The notes under the pieces are model-generated. The model did no database searches and had not been told where the DNA came from. It saw only the letters and a list, made by a program, of their open reading frames with translations. Positions 18,740 to 28,085 of a stretch of 64,000 bases of DNA are shown here, in pieces. The position numbers and the translations under genes are program-made. Numbering within the stretch: the stretch's first letter is position 1; each line of letters opens with the position of its first letter. This DNA comes from Hymenobacter psychrotolerans DSM 18569 (GTDB lineage Bacteria > Bacteroidota > Bacteroidia > Cytophagales > Hymenobacteraceae), in NCBI RefSeq assembly GCF_900142395.1, contig NZ_FRAS01000016.1, positions 1 to 64,000 of the forward strand, read 5' to 3'.

Positions 18740-19849
18740 ATGAACGTTCCTTTTCTATCCTTCGCACCGCAGCACGACCCTATACGGGAAGATGTGCTTA
18801 ACGCCATTGCTAACGTATACGACAAGCAATGGTACGTCCTGGGTGACCAAGTGCGGGAGTTTGAAACTGCATACGCTGAGTTCAACCGCGTGGAACACTG
18901 CATTGGTGTCGCCAATGGCCTCGATGCTCTTCACCTGGCCCTGGAGGCCTTGCAGGTTGGCCCTGGCGACGAAGTATTGGTGCCGAGCAACACGTATATT
19001 GCTACTTGGCTGGCTATTTCCTTTGTAGGCGCTACTCCGGTTCCTGTAGAGCCCAACCCAGCTACTTATAACATCGATCCGGCTCGGCTGGAGGCTGCCA
19101 TTACGCCTCGTACGAAAGGTATCATGCCTGTGCACCTGTATGGGCAAGCGTGCGAGATGGGCCCCATCATGGAAGTAGCCCGTAAGCATGGTCTGTGGGT
19201 AGTAGAAGACAATGCGCAGTCGCAAGGAGCTACTTGGCAGGGAGAACTAACCGGTAGCTTTGGCAATGCAAATGGCACAAGCTTCTATCCAGGCAAAAAC
19301 CTGGGTGCGCTTGGTGATGCAGGAGCTGTTACGACCAATGATGAGGCGCTGGCTGCCAGAATCCGGATGTCGCGCAACTATGGTTCGCAGAAGAAATATT
19401 ATAACGAAGTTATTGGCCATAACTCGCGCCTAGATGAGCTGCAGGCCGCTGTGCTGAGCGTGAAGCTTGCCAAACTGCCTTCCTGGACAAAGCAGCGCCA
19501 GGATATAGCAGCCCTATATGACCAACATCTGGCCGGCCTTGATGGGGTGGTACTGCCTGCTGTAGCGGAGGGTGCTACGCATGTATACCATCTGTATATA
19601 GTGCGGACTACGCGCCGTGATGAACTTCAGCAATACCTTACTGAGCAGAATATCGGCACCCTGATTCACTATCCGGTGCCGCCACACCTGCAACAGGCGT
19701 ACGCGCACATGAATATTGCTGCAGGTTCCTATCCTATTGCAGAGGAGCTGGCTTCCACTAGCCTCAGCTTACCTATGTGGCCTGGCATGACAGAAGCCCA
19801 CGTTTTGGCTGTTACAACAGCTGTGCGCGGTTTTTTCGAACAGAAATAG
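18740..19849 (+). CDS. FdtB-like sugar 3-aminotransferase (DegT/DnrJ/EryC1/StrS family)
   Basis: The 369-residue PLP enzyme has the family layout: [22 protein letters not shown] near 53, DNAQSQGA for cofactor contacts, and the PLP lysine K186 in [15 protein letters not shown]. The [11 protein letters not shown] form is typical of 3-aminotransferases such as FdtB/QdtB, which aminate dTDP-3-keto-6-deoxyhexose with glutamate as donor. Two FdtA-like isomerases (14331 and 20831) and an FdtC-like acyltransferase (22026) complete a 3-acylamino-3,6-dideoxyhexose pathway. A promoter element precedes it, so it may begin a new transcript. Confidence 0.88.
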   Translation: MNVPFLSFAPQHDPIREDVLNAIANVYDKQWYVLGDQVREFETAYAEFNRVEHCIGVANGLDALHLALEALQVGPGDEVLVPSNTYIATWLAISFVGATPVPVEPNPATYNIDPARLEAAITPRTKGIMPVHLYGQACEMGPIMEVARKHGLWVVEDNAQSQGATWQGELTGSFGNANGTSFYPGKNLGALGDAGAVTTNDEALAARIRMSRNYGSQKKYYNEVIGHNSRLDELQAAVLSVKLAKLPSWTKQRQDIAALYDQHLAGLDGVVLPAVAEGATHVYHLYIVRTTRRDELQQYLTEQNIGTLIHYPVPPHLQQAYAHMNIAAGSYPIAEELASTSLSLPMWPGMTEAHVLAVTTAVRGFFEQK

Positions 19850-19919
19850 AGGAACGTCTTCATTCCTTCCGCAGGTAGCCTGATGGGTATGGAGGCATAC
19901 AAGGTCTTTAGGTCTTCGA

Positions 19920-20708
19920 ATGATTAGCACTTCCTTTGTTCAGCTTGAGTTGCGGGCAGATGGTATTCTGGCACTGACCATAAACCGTCCTGCCCAATAC
20001 AACGCACTCAACATTGCTACTCTAACCGAATTAGAGTCCATTCTGCTAGAAGCAAAGCAGCAGCCTCAGGTACGGGCGCTCCTGTTGACTGGAGCCGGCG
20101 ATAAGGCTTTTGTGGCTGGTGCAGATATAAATGAATTCCAGCAGGTAAAGCCTGAGGAAAGCCGGTTTTTCGCTGAGCGAGGCCAACGAGTTTTGCAACT
20201 ATTAGAGGATATGCCAATCCCTGTAGTGGCGGCTATCAACGGATTTGCTTTAGGAGGGGGATGTGAATTGGCCTTGGCTTGTCACATCCGTATAGCCTGT
20301 GAACACGCTCAGTTAGGACTTCCGGAAGTGAAGCTTGGAATTATTCCAGGCTACGGCGGTACACAGCGTCTGACGCATCTTGTGGGCAAGGGTAAGGCCT
20401 TGGAACTGATGCTCACAGGCAATCCGATAGGAGCAGAGGAGGCCCTTCGGATTGGATTGGTAAACCGTGTGGTTCCGGCGGCAGAGCTACTGTCTGTTAG
20501 CATTAAACTGCTGCAGCAAATGCTGGAGCGTGCGCCCCGTGCTCTGCGTGGAGTTCTGCAGGCTGTAGCGGCCACGCAGCAAGGAAGTTTGCAGGATGGC
20601 TACACAGCAGAAGCTGTAGCTTTCGAAGCCTGTTGCCAGACTCAGGATTTCCGGGAGGGAGTTCAGGCCTTCTTAGAGAAGCGGCCTGCGCGCTTCTCCA
20701 GCCAGTAG
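19920..20708 (+). CDS. Enoyl-CoA hydratase/isomerase (crotonase family)
   Basis: The 262-residue protein is a complete crotonase: oxyanion-hole segment KAFVAGADI (62-70), GGGCELALACHIRIA with the catalytic Glu116, and LPEVKLGIIPGYGGTQRL with Glu136. Both glutamates used for hydration of 2-enoyl-CoA are kept, so an active hydratase giving a 3-hydroxyacyl-CoA is expected. It stands alone between the FdtB-like and second FdtA-like genes, with 70 and 122 bases on either side. Fatty-acid metabolism genes are absent nearby. It may simply be a housekeeping gene, or it may supply a 3-hydroxyacyl-CoA for N-acylation of the aminosugar. Confidence 0.9.
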   Translation: MISTSFVQLELRADGILALTINRPAQYNALNIATLTELESILLEAKQQPQVRALLLTGAGDKAFVAGADINEFQQVKPEESRFFAERGQRVLQLLEDMPIPVVAAINGFALGGGCELALACHIRIACEHAQLGLPEVKLGIIPGYGGTQRLTHLVGKGKALELMLTGNPIGAEEALRIGLVNRVVPAAELLSVSIKLLQQMLERAPRALRGVLQAVAATQQGSLQDGYTAEAVAFEACCQTQDFREGVQAFLEKRPARFSSQ

Positions 20709-20830
20709 CCGGGATAGTTCTCGTGGGTGCAGACCATGACCAAGCGTCGTCGTGCAGTTACTCACCAAATATTCAAACGAGCTGTTAACCCTTACTGGTT
20801 GGCACGCTCTTTATCATTCACTGCTTTGCC

Positions 20831-21247
20831 ATGTCGATTCCCAAACTTATTGAGGTTGCCAAGATAGGCTCCCTAGAACTGGGGTATATCTCAGTGGCGG
20901 AGAATAGTCACTTACCGTTTGCTATCAAACGTGTATACTGGACATACTTCACCCCCGATTCCGTTATTCGGGGGCATCATGCGCACCGTGATTTAGAGCA
21001 GCTGATTTTTGCCACCACCGGCCGTATCGAATTCACGCTGGAGGATATGTACGGGCAAGTGAGCGAGTATATCCTTGACGCGCCGAACAAGGGGCTGTAT
21101 ATTCCCCGAATGTATTGGCGCACCATTAAATTTTCGCATAACGCCGTACTGATGTGCCTCACATCGATGGAGTACGACGAGCAGGATTACATTCGCTCCT
21201 ACGAGGAATTCAAAAAAATCAGCTCCTATGAAATTCAACAATCGTAA
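20831..21247 (+). CDS. FdtA-like sugar 3,4-ketoisomerase (copy 2)
   Basis: The 138-residue protein is a paralogue of the gene at 14331: RGHHAH with His50 and His52, GLYIPRMYWRTIKFSHNAVL and [13 protein letters not shown]. FdtA isomerises dTDP-6-deoxy-xylo-hexos-4-ulose to the 3-keto sugar. Here it stands next to the FdtB-like aminotransferase side of the pathway and overlaps the following acyltransferase gene by 20 bases, so coupled translation is likely. This copy is the better candidate for the 3-aminosugar pathway than copy 1. Confidence 0.85.
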   Translation: MSIPKLIEVAKIGSLELGYISVAENSHLPFAIKRVYWTYFTPDSVIRGHHAHRDLEQLIFATTGRIEFTLEDMYGQVSEYILDAPNKGLYIPRMYWRTIKFSHNAVLMCLTSMEYDEQDYIRSYEEFKKISSYEIQQS

Positions 21248-21995
21248 CGTAGTACTCGGAGCTAACGTCCGGTTAGGAAAGAATGTACGAATTGGCGACA
21301 ACACCACGATTTATGACAACGTGGAAATTGGCGACAATACAATTATTGCCAACGACAGTGTCATTGGCGAACCGCAACACGCCTACTATTTCCAAGGTGG
21401 CTACTCTAATCCGGCCACTGTTATTGGCGCAAATTCCTTCGTGCGAAGCCATGCTATTATTTATGCTGGCAGCACTTTTGGCGACAATCTGAATACAGGC
21501 CATCGTGTGACAATACGGGAAGGCGCTGAATTCGGAACCAACTGCTTGATAAGCACACTTGCTGATATTCAGGGCAATGCTACTTTCGGTGACTATTGCC
21601 GTTTATATAGCAATGTTCATATATGTGAATTCTCTAAACTTGGCAATCACGTTTTCATCTACCCCTATACCATATTCACTAACGATTCCCGGCCACCTTC
21701 CAACCATTATATGGGGCCCACCGTGGGCGACTACACCATCATTGCTGTGCATTCAGTAGTACTGCCGGGCGTAACCATTGGCAGCAATTGCCTTATTGGT
21801 GCCAACTCCGTGGTTAGCCGGGATATTCCCGATTTTAGCTTTGCGGTAGGCAGCCCTGCTAAAGTAACGCGCGATATTCGGGAGATTGGCTCGCGCGAGA
21901 AGGAGGGCGCACAGTACCCGTGGATGTACAACTTCGAGCGTGGTATGCCTTGGCAAGGCATAGGGTTTGATGCCTGGAGCCAGCAGCAGCACTAA
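21228..21995 (+). CDS. Left-handed beta-helix acyltransferase, sugar-modifying
   Basis: The 255-residue protein is built of hexapeptide repeats (VVLGANVRLGKNVRIGDN, then VEIGDNTIIANDSVIG, VVLPGVTIGSNCLIGANS), giving a left-handed beta-helix trimer that binds acyl-CoA. The tail is AVGSPAKVTRDIREIG, typical of sugar-nucleotide N- or O-acetyltransferases. It overlaps the FdtA-like gene by 20 bases and is followed by a second LbH acyltransferase, so this locus carries two candidates for acylating the 3-amino group or a hydroxyl. Acceptor and acyl donor are not determined. Confidence 0.8.
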   Translation: MKFNNRNVVLGANVRLGKNVRIGDNTTIYDNVEIGDNTIIANDSVIGEPQHAYYFQGGYSNPATVIGANSFVRSHAIIYAGSTFGDNLNTGHRVTIREGAEFGTNCLISTLADIQGNATFGDYCRLYSNVHICEFSKLGNHVFIYPYTIFTNDSRPPSNHYMGPTVGDYTIIAVHSVVLPGVTIGSNCLIGANSVVSRDIPDFSFAVGSPAKVTRDIREIGSREKEGAQYPWMYNFERGMPWQGIGFDAWSQQQH

Positions 21996-22025
21996 CAGCA
22001 ACATCTTACGAACTTCCTGTTTGTT

Positions 22026-22586
22026 ATGCCCTCCATTCATTCATCGGCGCTGGTAGAAACTAAGACAATCGGTTCTGGCACCACCATTTGGGCGTTCGTG
22101 CATATTTTGCCAGACGTTACCGTCGGGAGCAACTGCAACATCTGTGATTTCTGCTTTATCGAAAGCGGGGTTTCTATAGGAAACAACGTAACGCTGAAAA
22201 GTGGTATCTATCTCTGGAAGGGTGTCGTAATAGAAGACAATGTCTTTTTGGGGCCCAATGTGGTTTTTACCAATGATTTACGCCCTCGCAGCAAGCAATA
22301 CGACACTGAGTTAGCCTCTACGCTTATTGGCTATGGGGCATCCCTAGGAGCCAATTCCACCATATTGGCAGGCGTGAAAATCGGGCGTTTCGCTATGACG
22401 GGCATTGGCTCCGTTGTGACTCGCTCAGTGCCAGCATATGCTCTGGTATACGGAAACCCGGCCCGCCAGCATGGCTGGGTAGATGAGCGTGGGGAGAAGA
22501 TGATACCAGTAGAGCCCAAGCTCTGGCGCTCGAGAAATGGCGACCTTTACACAGAAACCGTTGACGGACTGCAATTGCAGCTTTAG
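22026..22586 (+). CDS. FdtC/WbpD-like sugar N-acetyltransferase
   Basis: The 186-residue hexapeptide-repeat protein begins IHSSALVETKTIGSGTTIWA and contains GPNVVFTNDLRPRSK, a segment typical of WbpD/WlbB and FdtC/QdtC 3-N-acetyltransferases, in which the Asn-Asp region contacts the 3-amino sugar. The ending VYGNPARQHGWVDERGEKM is also typical of this group. It probably completes dTDP-Fuc3NAc or dTDP-Qui3NAc synthesis with the FdtA and FdtB homologues just upstream. Which epimer is made depends on the FdtA stereochemistry and cannot be read by eye. Confidence 0.85.
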   Translation: MPSIHSSALVETKTIGSGTTIWAFVHILPDVTVGSNCNICDFCFIESGVSIGNNVTLKSGIYLWKGVVIEDNVFLGPNVVFTNDLRPRSKQYDTELASTLIGYGASLGANSTILAGVKIGRFAMTGIGSVVTRSVPAYALVYGNPARQHGWVDERGEKMIPVEPKLWRSRNGDLYTETVDGLQLQL

Positions 22587-22620
22587 TGAGCCATAGGAGC
22601 CCTGCATTCGATTACAACAC

Positions 22621-23592
22621 ATGTCTGACGTTACTTCTCAGTACACTACCACTGCGCCGCTTGTAACAGTCGGGGTTGCTTCCTTCAACAACGCCAGCTA
22701 CATCGGGGCTACCCTCGATAGTATTCGGGCTATAGACTATCCCAATCTGGAGCTGTTGGTAGTAGATGATTGTTCAACCGACGATTCCGTTGCTGCAATT
22801 GAAGCGTGGCTTACTCAGAATTCCGATTTTCCGGGGCGTCTTATTGCCAATGCAACTAATCAGGGAGTGTGCCGGGTATGCAACAGGTTCATCACTGAGG
22901 CACACGGCAAGTATGTATGCCTTATTGGCTCCGACGATATTTATCTGCCTCACAAGCTGTCCACGCAAGTTGCTATGCTGGAAGCAGCGTCTGAAAAGGT
23001 AGGAGTGGTATACAGCGACGTCGCCAAGATTGACCCACATGGAAAAATAACTGTGCCCTCCGTCTATGGTACAGGAGAAGTTGTTCCTTTCGCCGGCGAC
23101 ATCTGGCTGCCCATGTTGCGCGTCAATTTTATTCCAGCCATGACTACGCTCATTCGCCGTAGCTGCTTTGATGTAGTCGGTCTTTATGATGAATCACTCG
23201 CCTACGAAGATTGGGACATGTGGCTGCGGCTGGCTCGTAAGTATGAATTCCTGTACCAACCAGAAGTAACAGCTTTATACCGGATTCATGGTGGGTCGGC
23301 CATGCACAAAAGGCGTGCTCAGGTGGCTGAATCTAGCCTTTTGTTGCTGCAAAAACATGTTGGGATCAGTGCTGAAGGAGATGAAATTATAAACGAGCAC
23401 ACTGCCTATTATGCGGAGGTATTGTACCTGCTCGGCAGTCCAGCGAGTAGTGAATGGTTGGCCCGTCGTTGGAAATCAAAGCGCGACATGCGAAGCTTCG
23501 CCTTATTGTCTTTGGCCAAACTAGGAATTCCTGCCCATACCATGCAGCGGGTTTCCTCCTGGGTAAAAAAGATAAGAGGCATTAGCTCTTGA
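22621..23592 (+). CDS. Family 2 glycosyltransferase
   Basis: The 323-residue cytosolic GT-A enzyme has VTVGVASFNNASYIGATLDS at the start, VVDDCSTDDS for nucleotide binding, the DxD-like GSDDIYL near 105 and EDWDMWLRLA near 200, the acceptor-side motif common in O-antigen GT2 enzymes. A basic C-terminus may touch the membrane. It follows the acyltransferase pair by 34 bases and probably adds one sugar of the repeat unit. The donor is unknown. Confidence 0.88.
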   Translation: MSDVTSQYTTTAPLVTVGVASFNNASYIGATLDSIRAIDYPNLELLVVDDCSTDDSVAAIEAWLTQNSDFPGRLIANATNQGVCRVCNRFITEAHGKYVCLIGSDDIYLPHKLSTQVAMLEAASEKVGVVYSDVAKIDPHGKITVPSVYGTGEVVPFAGDIWLPMLRVNFIPAMTTLIRRSCFDVVGLYDESLAYEDWDMWLRLARKYEFLYQPEVTALYRIHGGSAMHKRRAQVAESSLLLLQKHVGISAEGDEIINEHTAYYAEVLYLLGSPASSEWLARRWKSKRDMRSFALLSLAKLGIPAHTMQRVSSWVKKIRGISS

Positions 23593-23703
23593 TCTATGAG
23601 CTAAGTGTAGGAAACAGGATAGATATAAAATGGAAGACGCCTCAGTATAGGCGTTGCGTAATACCGCACTTATTTAGATAAATCACACACTTGTAGAACA
23701 AAA

Positions 23704-24900
23704 ATGCCAACTATCAGAGGAGTTCGTTACCGGTTGTCGCAGGTATTGCATAAAGCGGCCGAGCGGTTATTCGTGCCACCTGGAGGAGGCTCCATCCGAG
23801 ACATTGGCCAGGAGCAGCTTGGGCCGGATGCCAAGAGGGCACTCATCGTGTATGTTCTACATGTCATCCCGTACTACGTCGCCGGAAATTTGGAGAAAGC
23901 TCCTATGCTCAACGAGCACTCCATGTACTGGGAAACCGTGGAAATGGTGCGCCAGCTCAATGAGCGGGGCTATGTAGTCGATTTCTATGATGTACACTGC
24001 GCCGAGCCAATAGAATGGGATAAATATGAAGTAGCCTTCGTGCAAAACGACCGACTAGCTGAGTGCCCGTCGTCGGTCAAAATTAAGAAGGTGTTCTACT
24101 GCACGGAGAACTATTGGGCCTTTCAAAATCTAGCTGAGATGACCCGCTTGCGCGACTTTCATCAACGCACAGGAATTTGGGTCAGACCTGAGCGGCAAAC
24201 CCGAATCAGCTTTTCTGATGAGCATGCTGACATTATCACGTCATTCGGGACTCCGTTTCAACGTCAGTTCTACTATACAGGGGCAGAGCGCCATCAACTA
24301 GATATATCTGTTGCGCAGCAACCCGCTCATTCGCCTAAAGAAGTAGCGGGCGCCCGCTACAATTTCGTATGGCTTGGGAGCGGCGGTGCCATCCTGAAAG
24401 GCCTCGATGTGGCAGTTGAGGCTTTCCGGGGTCTGCCGGAGGCCACGTTGTACATTGCAGGCAATATCAAGCGTGAAGAGCGGCTATGGCAGTGGTTGGA
24501 ACCGTTGCTGCAGCAGCATCCAAATCTCCGGTATCTGGGCTGGGTAGATGTCACTTCCGCATCATTCGCGAAGGTAGCTAACAACTGTATCGGGCAAATT
24601 TACCCAAGTGCCTCGGAAGGGGGGCCTGGGTCAGTAGCACAGCTGCTGCATTTCGGTTTGATTCCAATTGTTACGGAAACTGCGGCAGTACGCTCCGCAT
24701 CATTAGGGTTTGAAATAACGGCGCAGGATTCCGCAACCATCATCACCGATATTCAGCACTACGTCCGTGCCCTGATGCAACAATCCGATGATGAACTGCT
24801 GAGCCGTTCGGATGCTTGCCGGCAGTTTGCGTTGCAGCACCATACGCGCCCTGCGTATGCTGCGAGCTTTGCGGCCTTACTTGACCGGCTGGAACTGTAA
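23704..24900 (+). CDS. GT4-type glycosyltransferase
   Basis: The 398-residue protein shows a GT-B architecture. The C-terminal half has FVWLGSGGAILKGLDVAVEA, then LRYLGWVDVTSASF and IYPSASEGGPGSVAQLLHFG, which correspond to the donor-binding region of GT4 enzymes (a SEGGPG variant of the E-x7-E region). The N-terminal half is less conserved and includes YCTENYWAFQNLAEMTRLRD. It is one of three GT4 proteins of the cluster. The 111 bases before it are AT-rich and show no clear signal. Confidence 0.78.
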   Translation: MPTIRGVRYRLSQVLHKAAERLFVPPGGGSIRDIGQEQLGPDAKRALIVYVLHVIPYYVAGNLEKAPMLNEHSMYWETVEMVRQLNERGYVVDFYDVHCAEPIEWDKYEVAFVQNDRLAECPSSVKIKKVFYCTENYWAFQNLAEMTRLRDFHQRTGIWVRPERQTRISFSDEHADIITSFGTPFQRQFYYTGAERHQLDISVAQQPAHSPKEVAGARYNFVWLGSGGAILKGLDVAVEAFRGLPEATLYIAGNIKREERLWQWLEPLLQQHPNLRYLGWVDVTSASFAKVANNCIGQIYPSASEGGPGSVAQLLHFGLIPIVTETAAVRSASLGFEITAQDSATIITDIQHYVRALMQQSDDELLSRSDACRQFALQHHTRPAYAASFAALLDRLEL

Positions 24901-24937
24901 TCTGCTCGGTGTCTAAGCACGGGTTAGCAAAATCGTG

Positions 24938-24945
24938 TACCTTTG
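24938..24945 (+). promoter_or_regulatory. TAnnTTTG -7 element before the STELLO-like gene
   Basis: TACCTTTG fits the Bacteroidota -7 consensus and is followed by GCGGCGCC. It lies 97 bases upstream of ATG 25043 and overlaps an in-frame TTG start at 24935, which argues that the downstream ATG is the real start. Confidence 0.45.
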
Positions 24946-25042
24946 CGGCGCCATAATCGTGGCAACTGGCTTCTTTTGGGTCACAGCGTTGGCCTTTTTG
25001 CCACCGTATCCGTATGCGGACCTCTTAATTCACGTTTCCTCC

Positions 25043-26047
25043 ATGTCATCTTCCAAACCGCACATCGTTATTACGTCCATTTTCGCGCCGACAAAGGCGG
25101 TGAACAAATTTGCAACCCTGCCCGACTATCAGTTAGTAGTGGCAGGAGACCGTAAGTCGCCTGCGCAGTGGGAAGCCGAAAATGTGGTGTACCTCTCGGT
25201 GCAGGACCAGGAGAATATGGGAATGCGGATGGCTGAAAAGCTGCCGTTCAACCACTATGGCCGTAAAATGATGGGCTACCTGCATGCAATGCAGCAAGGC
25301 GCGCAAATCATTATCGACACGGACGATGACAACATCCCGTATGATGGGTGGGAGTTTCCGGCCATGGAAGGCGAATTTGCTACATCACAGGCTGACAGGG
25401 GCTTCGTTAATATCTACAAGAACTTCACGAGCCATCATATCTGGCCTCGCGGCTACCCGCTGGATCTAATCCTCAATCAGGATCATAACATCAAAGAAGA
25501 CGAGCTGACGCCGCAGGCAGCCAAAATCGGCATCTGGCAAGGCTTGGCTGACAGTGACCCAGACGTTGACGCCATTTACCGCTTGGTTGACAACACTGAG
25601 GTGTTCTTCGATAAGCGTGCGCCGATTGTGCTGGCTGAAGGTACACTCTGCCCGTTTAATTCCCAGAACACTGCTGTACGCCGCGAATTGTTTCCGCTGC
25701 TATACCTGCCGGCTTACGTAACGTTCCGCTTCACTGACATTCTGCGTGGGCTGGTAGCTCAGCCCATACTATGGGCGCACGGCTACCGCCTGGGCTTCAC
25801 TGAAGCTACTGTGCTGCAGGAGCGCAACCCGCATGATTACGTGAAGGACTTCGAGTCGGAAATTCCTTGCTATCTGCACCCCAACAAGGTGATTGAAGTA
25901 GTAAAGAGCCGTATCAGCCCCGATAACAGCGTGAGCGAAAATCTGCTGCGTGCCTACCAGGGCCTGCAGGAAGTGGGCATCGTTTCCGCACAGGAAGTGG
26001 AGCTGCTGCAGCTGTGGCTGCAGGATGTAGCTGCTTTAGCCGTTTAG
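25043..26047 (+). CDS. STELLO/DUF288-type glycosyltransferase
   Basis: The 334-residue protein matches my memory of the STELLO (DUF288) family, best known from plants and nematodes: IVITSIFAPTKAVNKF and LVVAGDRKSPAQW at the start, DTDDDN (92-97) as DxD motif, WPRGYPL near 133, SDPDVDAIYRL, LCPFNSQNTAV and FTDILRGLVAQPILW. Plant STELLO proteins are Golgi GT-A enzymes linked to cellulose-synthase assembly. The bacterial gene lies among glycosyltransferases and lacks a membrane segment, so a cytosolic transfer step is inferred. I chose ATG 25043 because the longer frame starts within the promoter element. Confidence 0.8.
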   Translation: MSSSKPHIVITSIFAPTKAVNKFATLPDYQLVVAGDRKSPAQWEAENVVYLSVQDQENMGMRMAEKLPFNHYGRKMMGYLHAMQQGAQIIIDTDDDNIPYDGWEFPAMEGEFATSQADRGFVNIYKNFTSHHIWPRGYPLDLILNQDHNIKEDELTPQAAKIGIWQGLADSDPDVDAIYRLVDNTEVFFDKRAPIVLAEGTLCPFNSQNTAVRRELFPLLYLPAYVTFRFTDILRGLVAQPILWAHGYRLGFTEATVLQERNPHDYVKDFESEIPCYLHPNKVIEVVKSRISPDNSVSENLLRAYQGLQEVGIVSAQEVELLQLWLQDVAALAV

Positions 26048-26063
26048 CTTGACTCACAGATGT

Positions 26064-27062
26064 ATGCAGGAGTTTCCTTCTCTTTCCATCATTATTCCGT
26101 CCTGGAATCAGGGCCGCTTTATCGAGCGGACGTTGCTTAGTATTCTGCACCAGGACTACCCGGGGCAAGTGCAGGTCATTGTGTCAGATGGCGGCTCCAA
26201 AGACGAAACGGTAGATATCCTTAAAAAATACGACGACCAGCTTATCTGGTGGTCCGCACCTGACAAGGGATTCGTAGACGCTGTTACCAAAGGCTTGGCC
26301 AAGGCCACCGGCGACGTGCTGGCCATCCAGAGCAGCGACGACTACTACCTGCCCGGCGCTTTCCGAAAGATGGCGGCAGCATTTCAGCAGTTTCCTGAGG
26401 CCGGGTTTGTATCGGGTGGCGAGATAGGCATCGACCTGCAGGACAACGTCATTTACCGCAACACAACAGCCGGTGCTATAACGCCCCATTCCATTCTGTT
26501 CGATTATGTGCCGCCGCAACACGCCACTTTTGTGAAGCGTACGGTGCTGGAGCAGACAGAAGGGATGCGCAAAGAAGTGGATATGTGCGCCGACATTGAC
26601 TTGTGGTACCGGGTATCGCACTTGGCGGCTGGCCAGGCTATTCCTGACTACATGGCCGTTTATCAACTGCATCCTGACCAGCGCACTGCCACCTCACCTA
26701 AGTGGTACAGCAACTTGGTGAAGATGGTGGAAACCTGCGAGCAACACCCGGTATACAGTCAGAAATTCCGCCTCAATGAAGAGGAGCGCCGCAACCTGTA
26801 CACCTATTGGGAAATCAACTGGACCAGCAAGCGTGACCCGGAAGAGGCGCGCACCATTGCTTTCCGACGCCTGCCCGGCCTGCTCAGCTATAGCAACCGT
26901 ACCCGCCGCATGATTCTGGGCAACACAATTACCCCTATCCTGCGAAAAGTGCTGCCTGAAACGGTTATCAACTCGCTTCGGCCAACTGCCGAACACACCA
27001 CCGCTGAGGATCAAGCCGAGGTGGCCATCAACTGGTGGCGAAATACGGAGGCAAGCAAGTAA
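26064..27062 (+). CDS. Family 2 glycosyltransferase (WcaA-like)
   Basis: The 332-residue protein begins [20 protein letters not shown], followed by [33 protein letters not shown] and the DxD-type [12 protein letters not shown]. These are the standard GT2 elements of O-antigen transferases with the SIIIPSWNQ entry. It starts 16 bases after the STELLO-like gene; I chose ATG 26064 over TTG 26049. It runs into the fcl region, where a longer fcl reading frame would overlap it. Donor and linkage are unknown. Confidence 0.87.
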   Translation: MQEFPSLSIIIPSWNQGRFIERTLLSILHQDYPGQVQVIVSDGGSKDETVDILKKYDDQLIWWSAPDKGFVDAVTKGLAKATGDVLAIQSSDDYYLPGAFRKMAAAFQQFPEAGFVSGGEIGIDLQDNVIYRNTTAGAITPHSILFDYVPPQHATFVKRTVLEQTEGMRKEVDMCADIDLWYRVSHLAAGQAIPDYMAVYQLHPDQRTATSPKWYSNLVKMVETCEQHPVYSQKFRLNEEERRNLYTYWEINWTSKRDPEEARTIAFRRLPGLLSYSNRTRRMILGNTITPILRKVLPETVINSLRPTAEHTTAEDQAEVAINWWRNTEASK

Positions 27063-27097
27063 GCCAGCCCATTTTTGTACCCTCACACTCCGTTTAC

Positions 27098-28048
27098 ATG
27101 GATTTGCACGCACCCATATATATAGCTGGGCACCGGGGCATGGTTGGTTCGGCTATACTTCGCCGTCTTAAGCGGGCTGGCCACGACAATTTCATTCTCC
27201 GTACCTCGCAGGAGTTGGACTTGCGTGATCAGGCGGCTGTGGCTGACTTCTTCGCTGAGACAAAACCGGCTTATGTCGTGTTGGCTGCCGCTAAAGTAGG
27301 CGGCATTGTGGCCAACAATACATACCGGGCCGACTTTATATATGAAAACCTGATGATTCAAACCAACGTGATTCATCAGAGTTTTCTGCACAATGTGCAG
27401 AAGCTGCTGTTTTTGGGCTCATCATGCATTTATCCGAAAATGGCGCCTCAGCCACTCAAAGAAGATGCCTTGTTGACGGGCCTGCTCGAAGAAACAAACG
27501 AGCCATATGCTATTGCTAAAATTGCCGGCATCAAGATGTGCGATGCTTATCGCAGTCAGTATGGATGCAATTTTATCTCAGCCATGCCCACCAACCTCTA
27601 TGGCCCGCATGATAACTACGACCTGAAGAACTCACACGTACTGCCGGCCTTGATTCGTAAGTTTGACGAAGCCAAACGAAATGGCACGCCGGAAGTGGAA
27701 GTGTGGGGTACAGGCACGCCCAAGCGGGAGTTTTTGCACGTAGACGACTTGGCGGATGCGTGCTACTATCTGCTGCGCGAATACAACGAGCCGGGTTTGG
27801 TGAATGTGGGTACCGGTGAAGACCTGAGCATTCGCGAGTTGGCTGAGCTGGTGCGCGAGATTGTGGGCTACGAGGGAAACATCCGTTTCAATAGCAGCTA
27901 CCCGGATGGCACGCCCCGCAAGCTGATGGACGTTAGCAAACTGGCTGCGGCCGGCTGGCGCTCTTCCATTGAGCTGCCCGATGGTATTCGGGCCGTGTAT
28001 GAGGAGTTTGAAGCCACCGCTCATCAGACCGGTGCCGTGAACTCCTGA
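27098..28048 (+). CDS. fcl: GDP-L-fucose synthase
   Basis: The 316-residue SDR enzyme epimerises and reduces GDP-4-keto-6-deoxymannose to GDP-L-fucose using NADPH. Signatures are [16 protein letters not shown], the [20 protein letters not shown] segment, and the catalytic pair YxxxK in [14 protein letters not shown] chose ATG 27098; an in-frame GTG at 27035 would add 21 residues and overlap the previous gene. It lies 37 bases before gmd, which supplies its substrate, so both are one unit. Confidence 0.95.
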   Translation: MDLHAPIYIAGHRGMVGSAILRRLKRAGHDNFILRTSQELDLRDQAAVADFFAETKPAYVVLAAAKVGGIVANNTYRADFIYENLMIQTNVIHQSFLHNVQKLLFLGSSCIYPKMAPQPLKEDALLTGLLEETNEPYAIAKIAGIKMCDAYRSQYGCNFISAMPTNLYGPHDNYDLKNSHVLPALIRKFDEAKRNGTPEVEVWGTGTPKREFLHVDDLADACYYLLREYNEPGLVNVGTGEDLSIRELAELVREIVGYEGNIRFNSSYPDGTPRKLMDVSKLAAAGWRSSIELPDGIRAVYEEFEATAHQTGAVNS

Positions 28049-28085
28049 AAAAATAAATAATAGAAATCAATTTCCGCAGACGACG

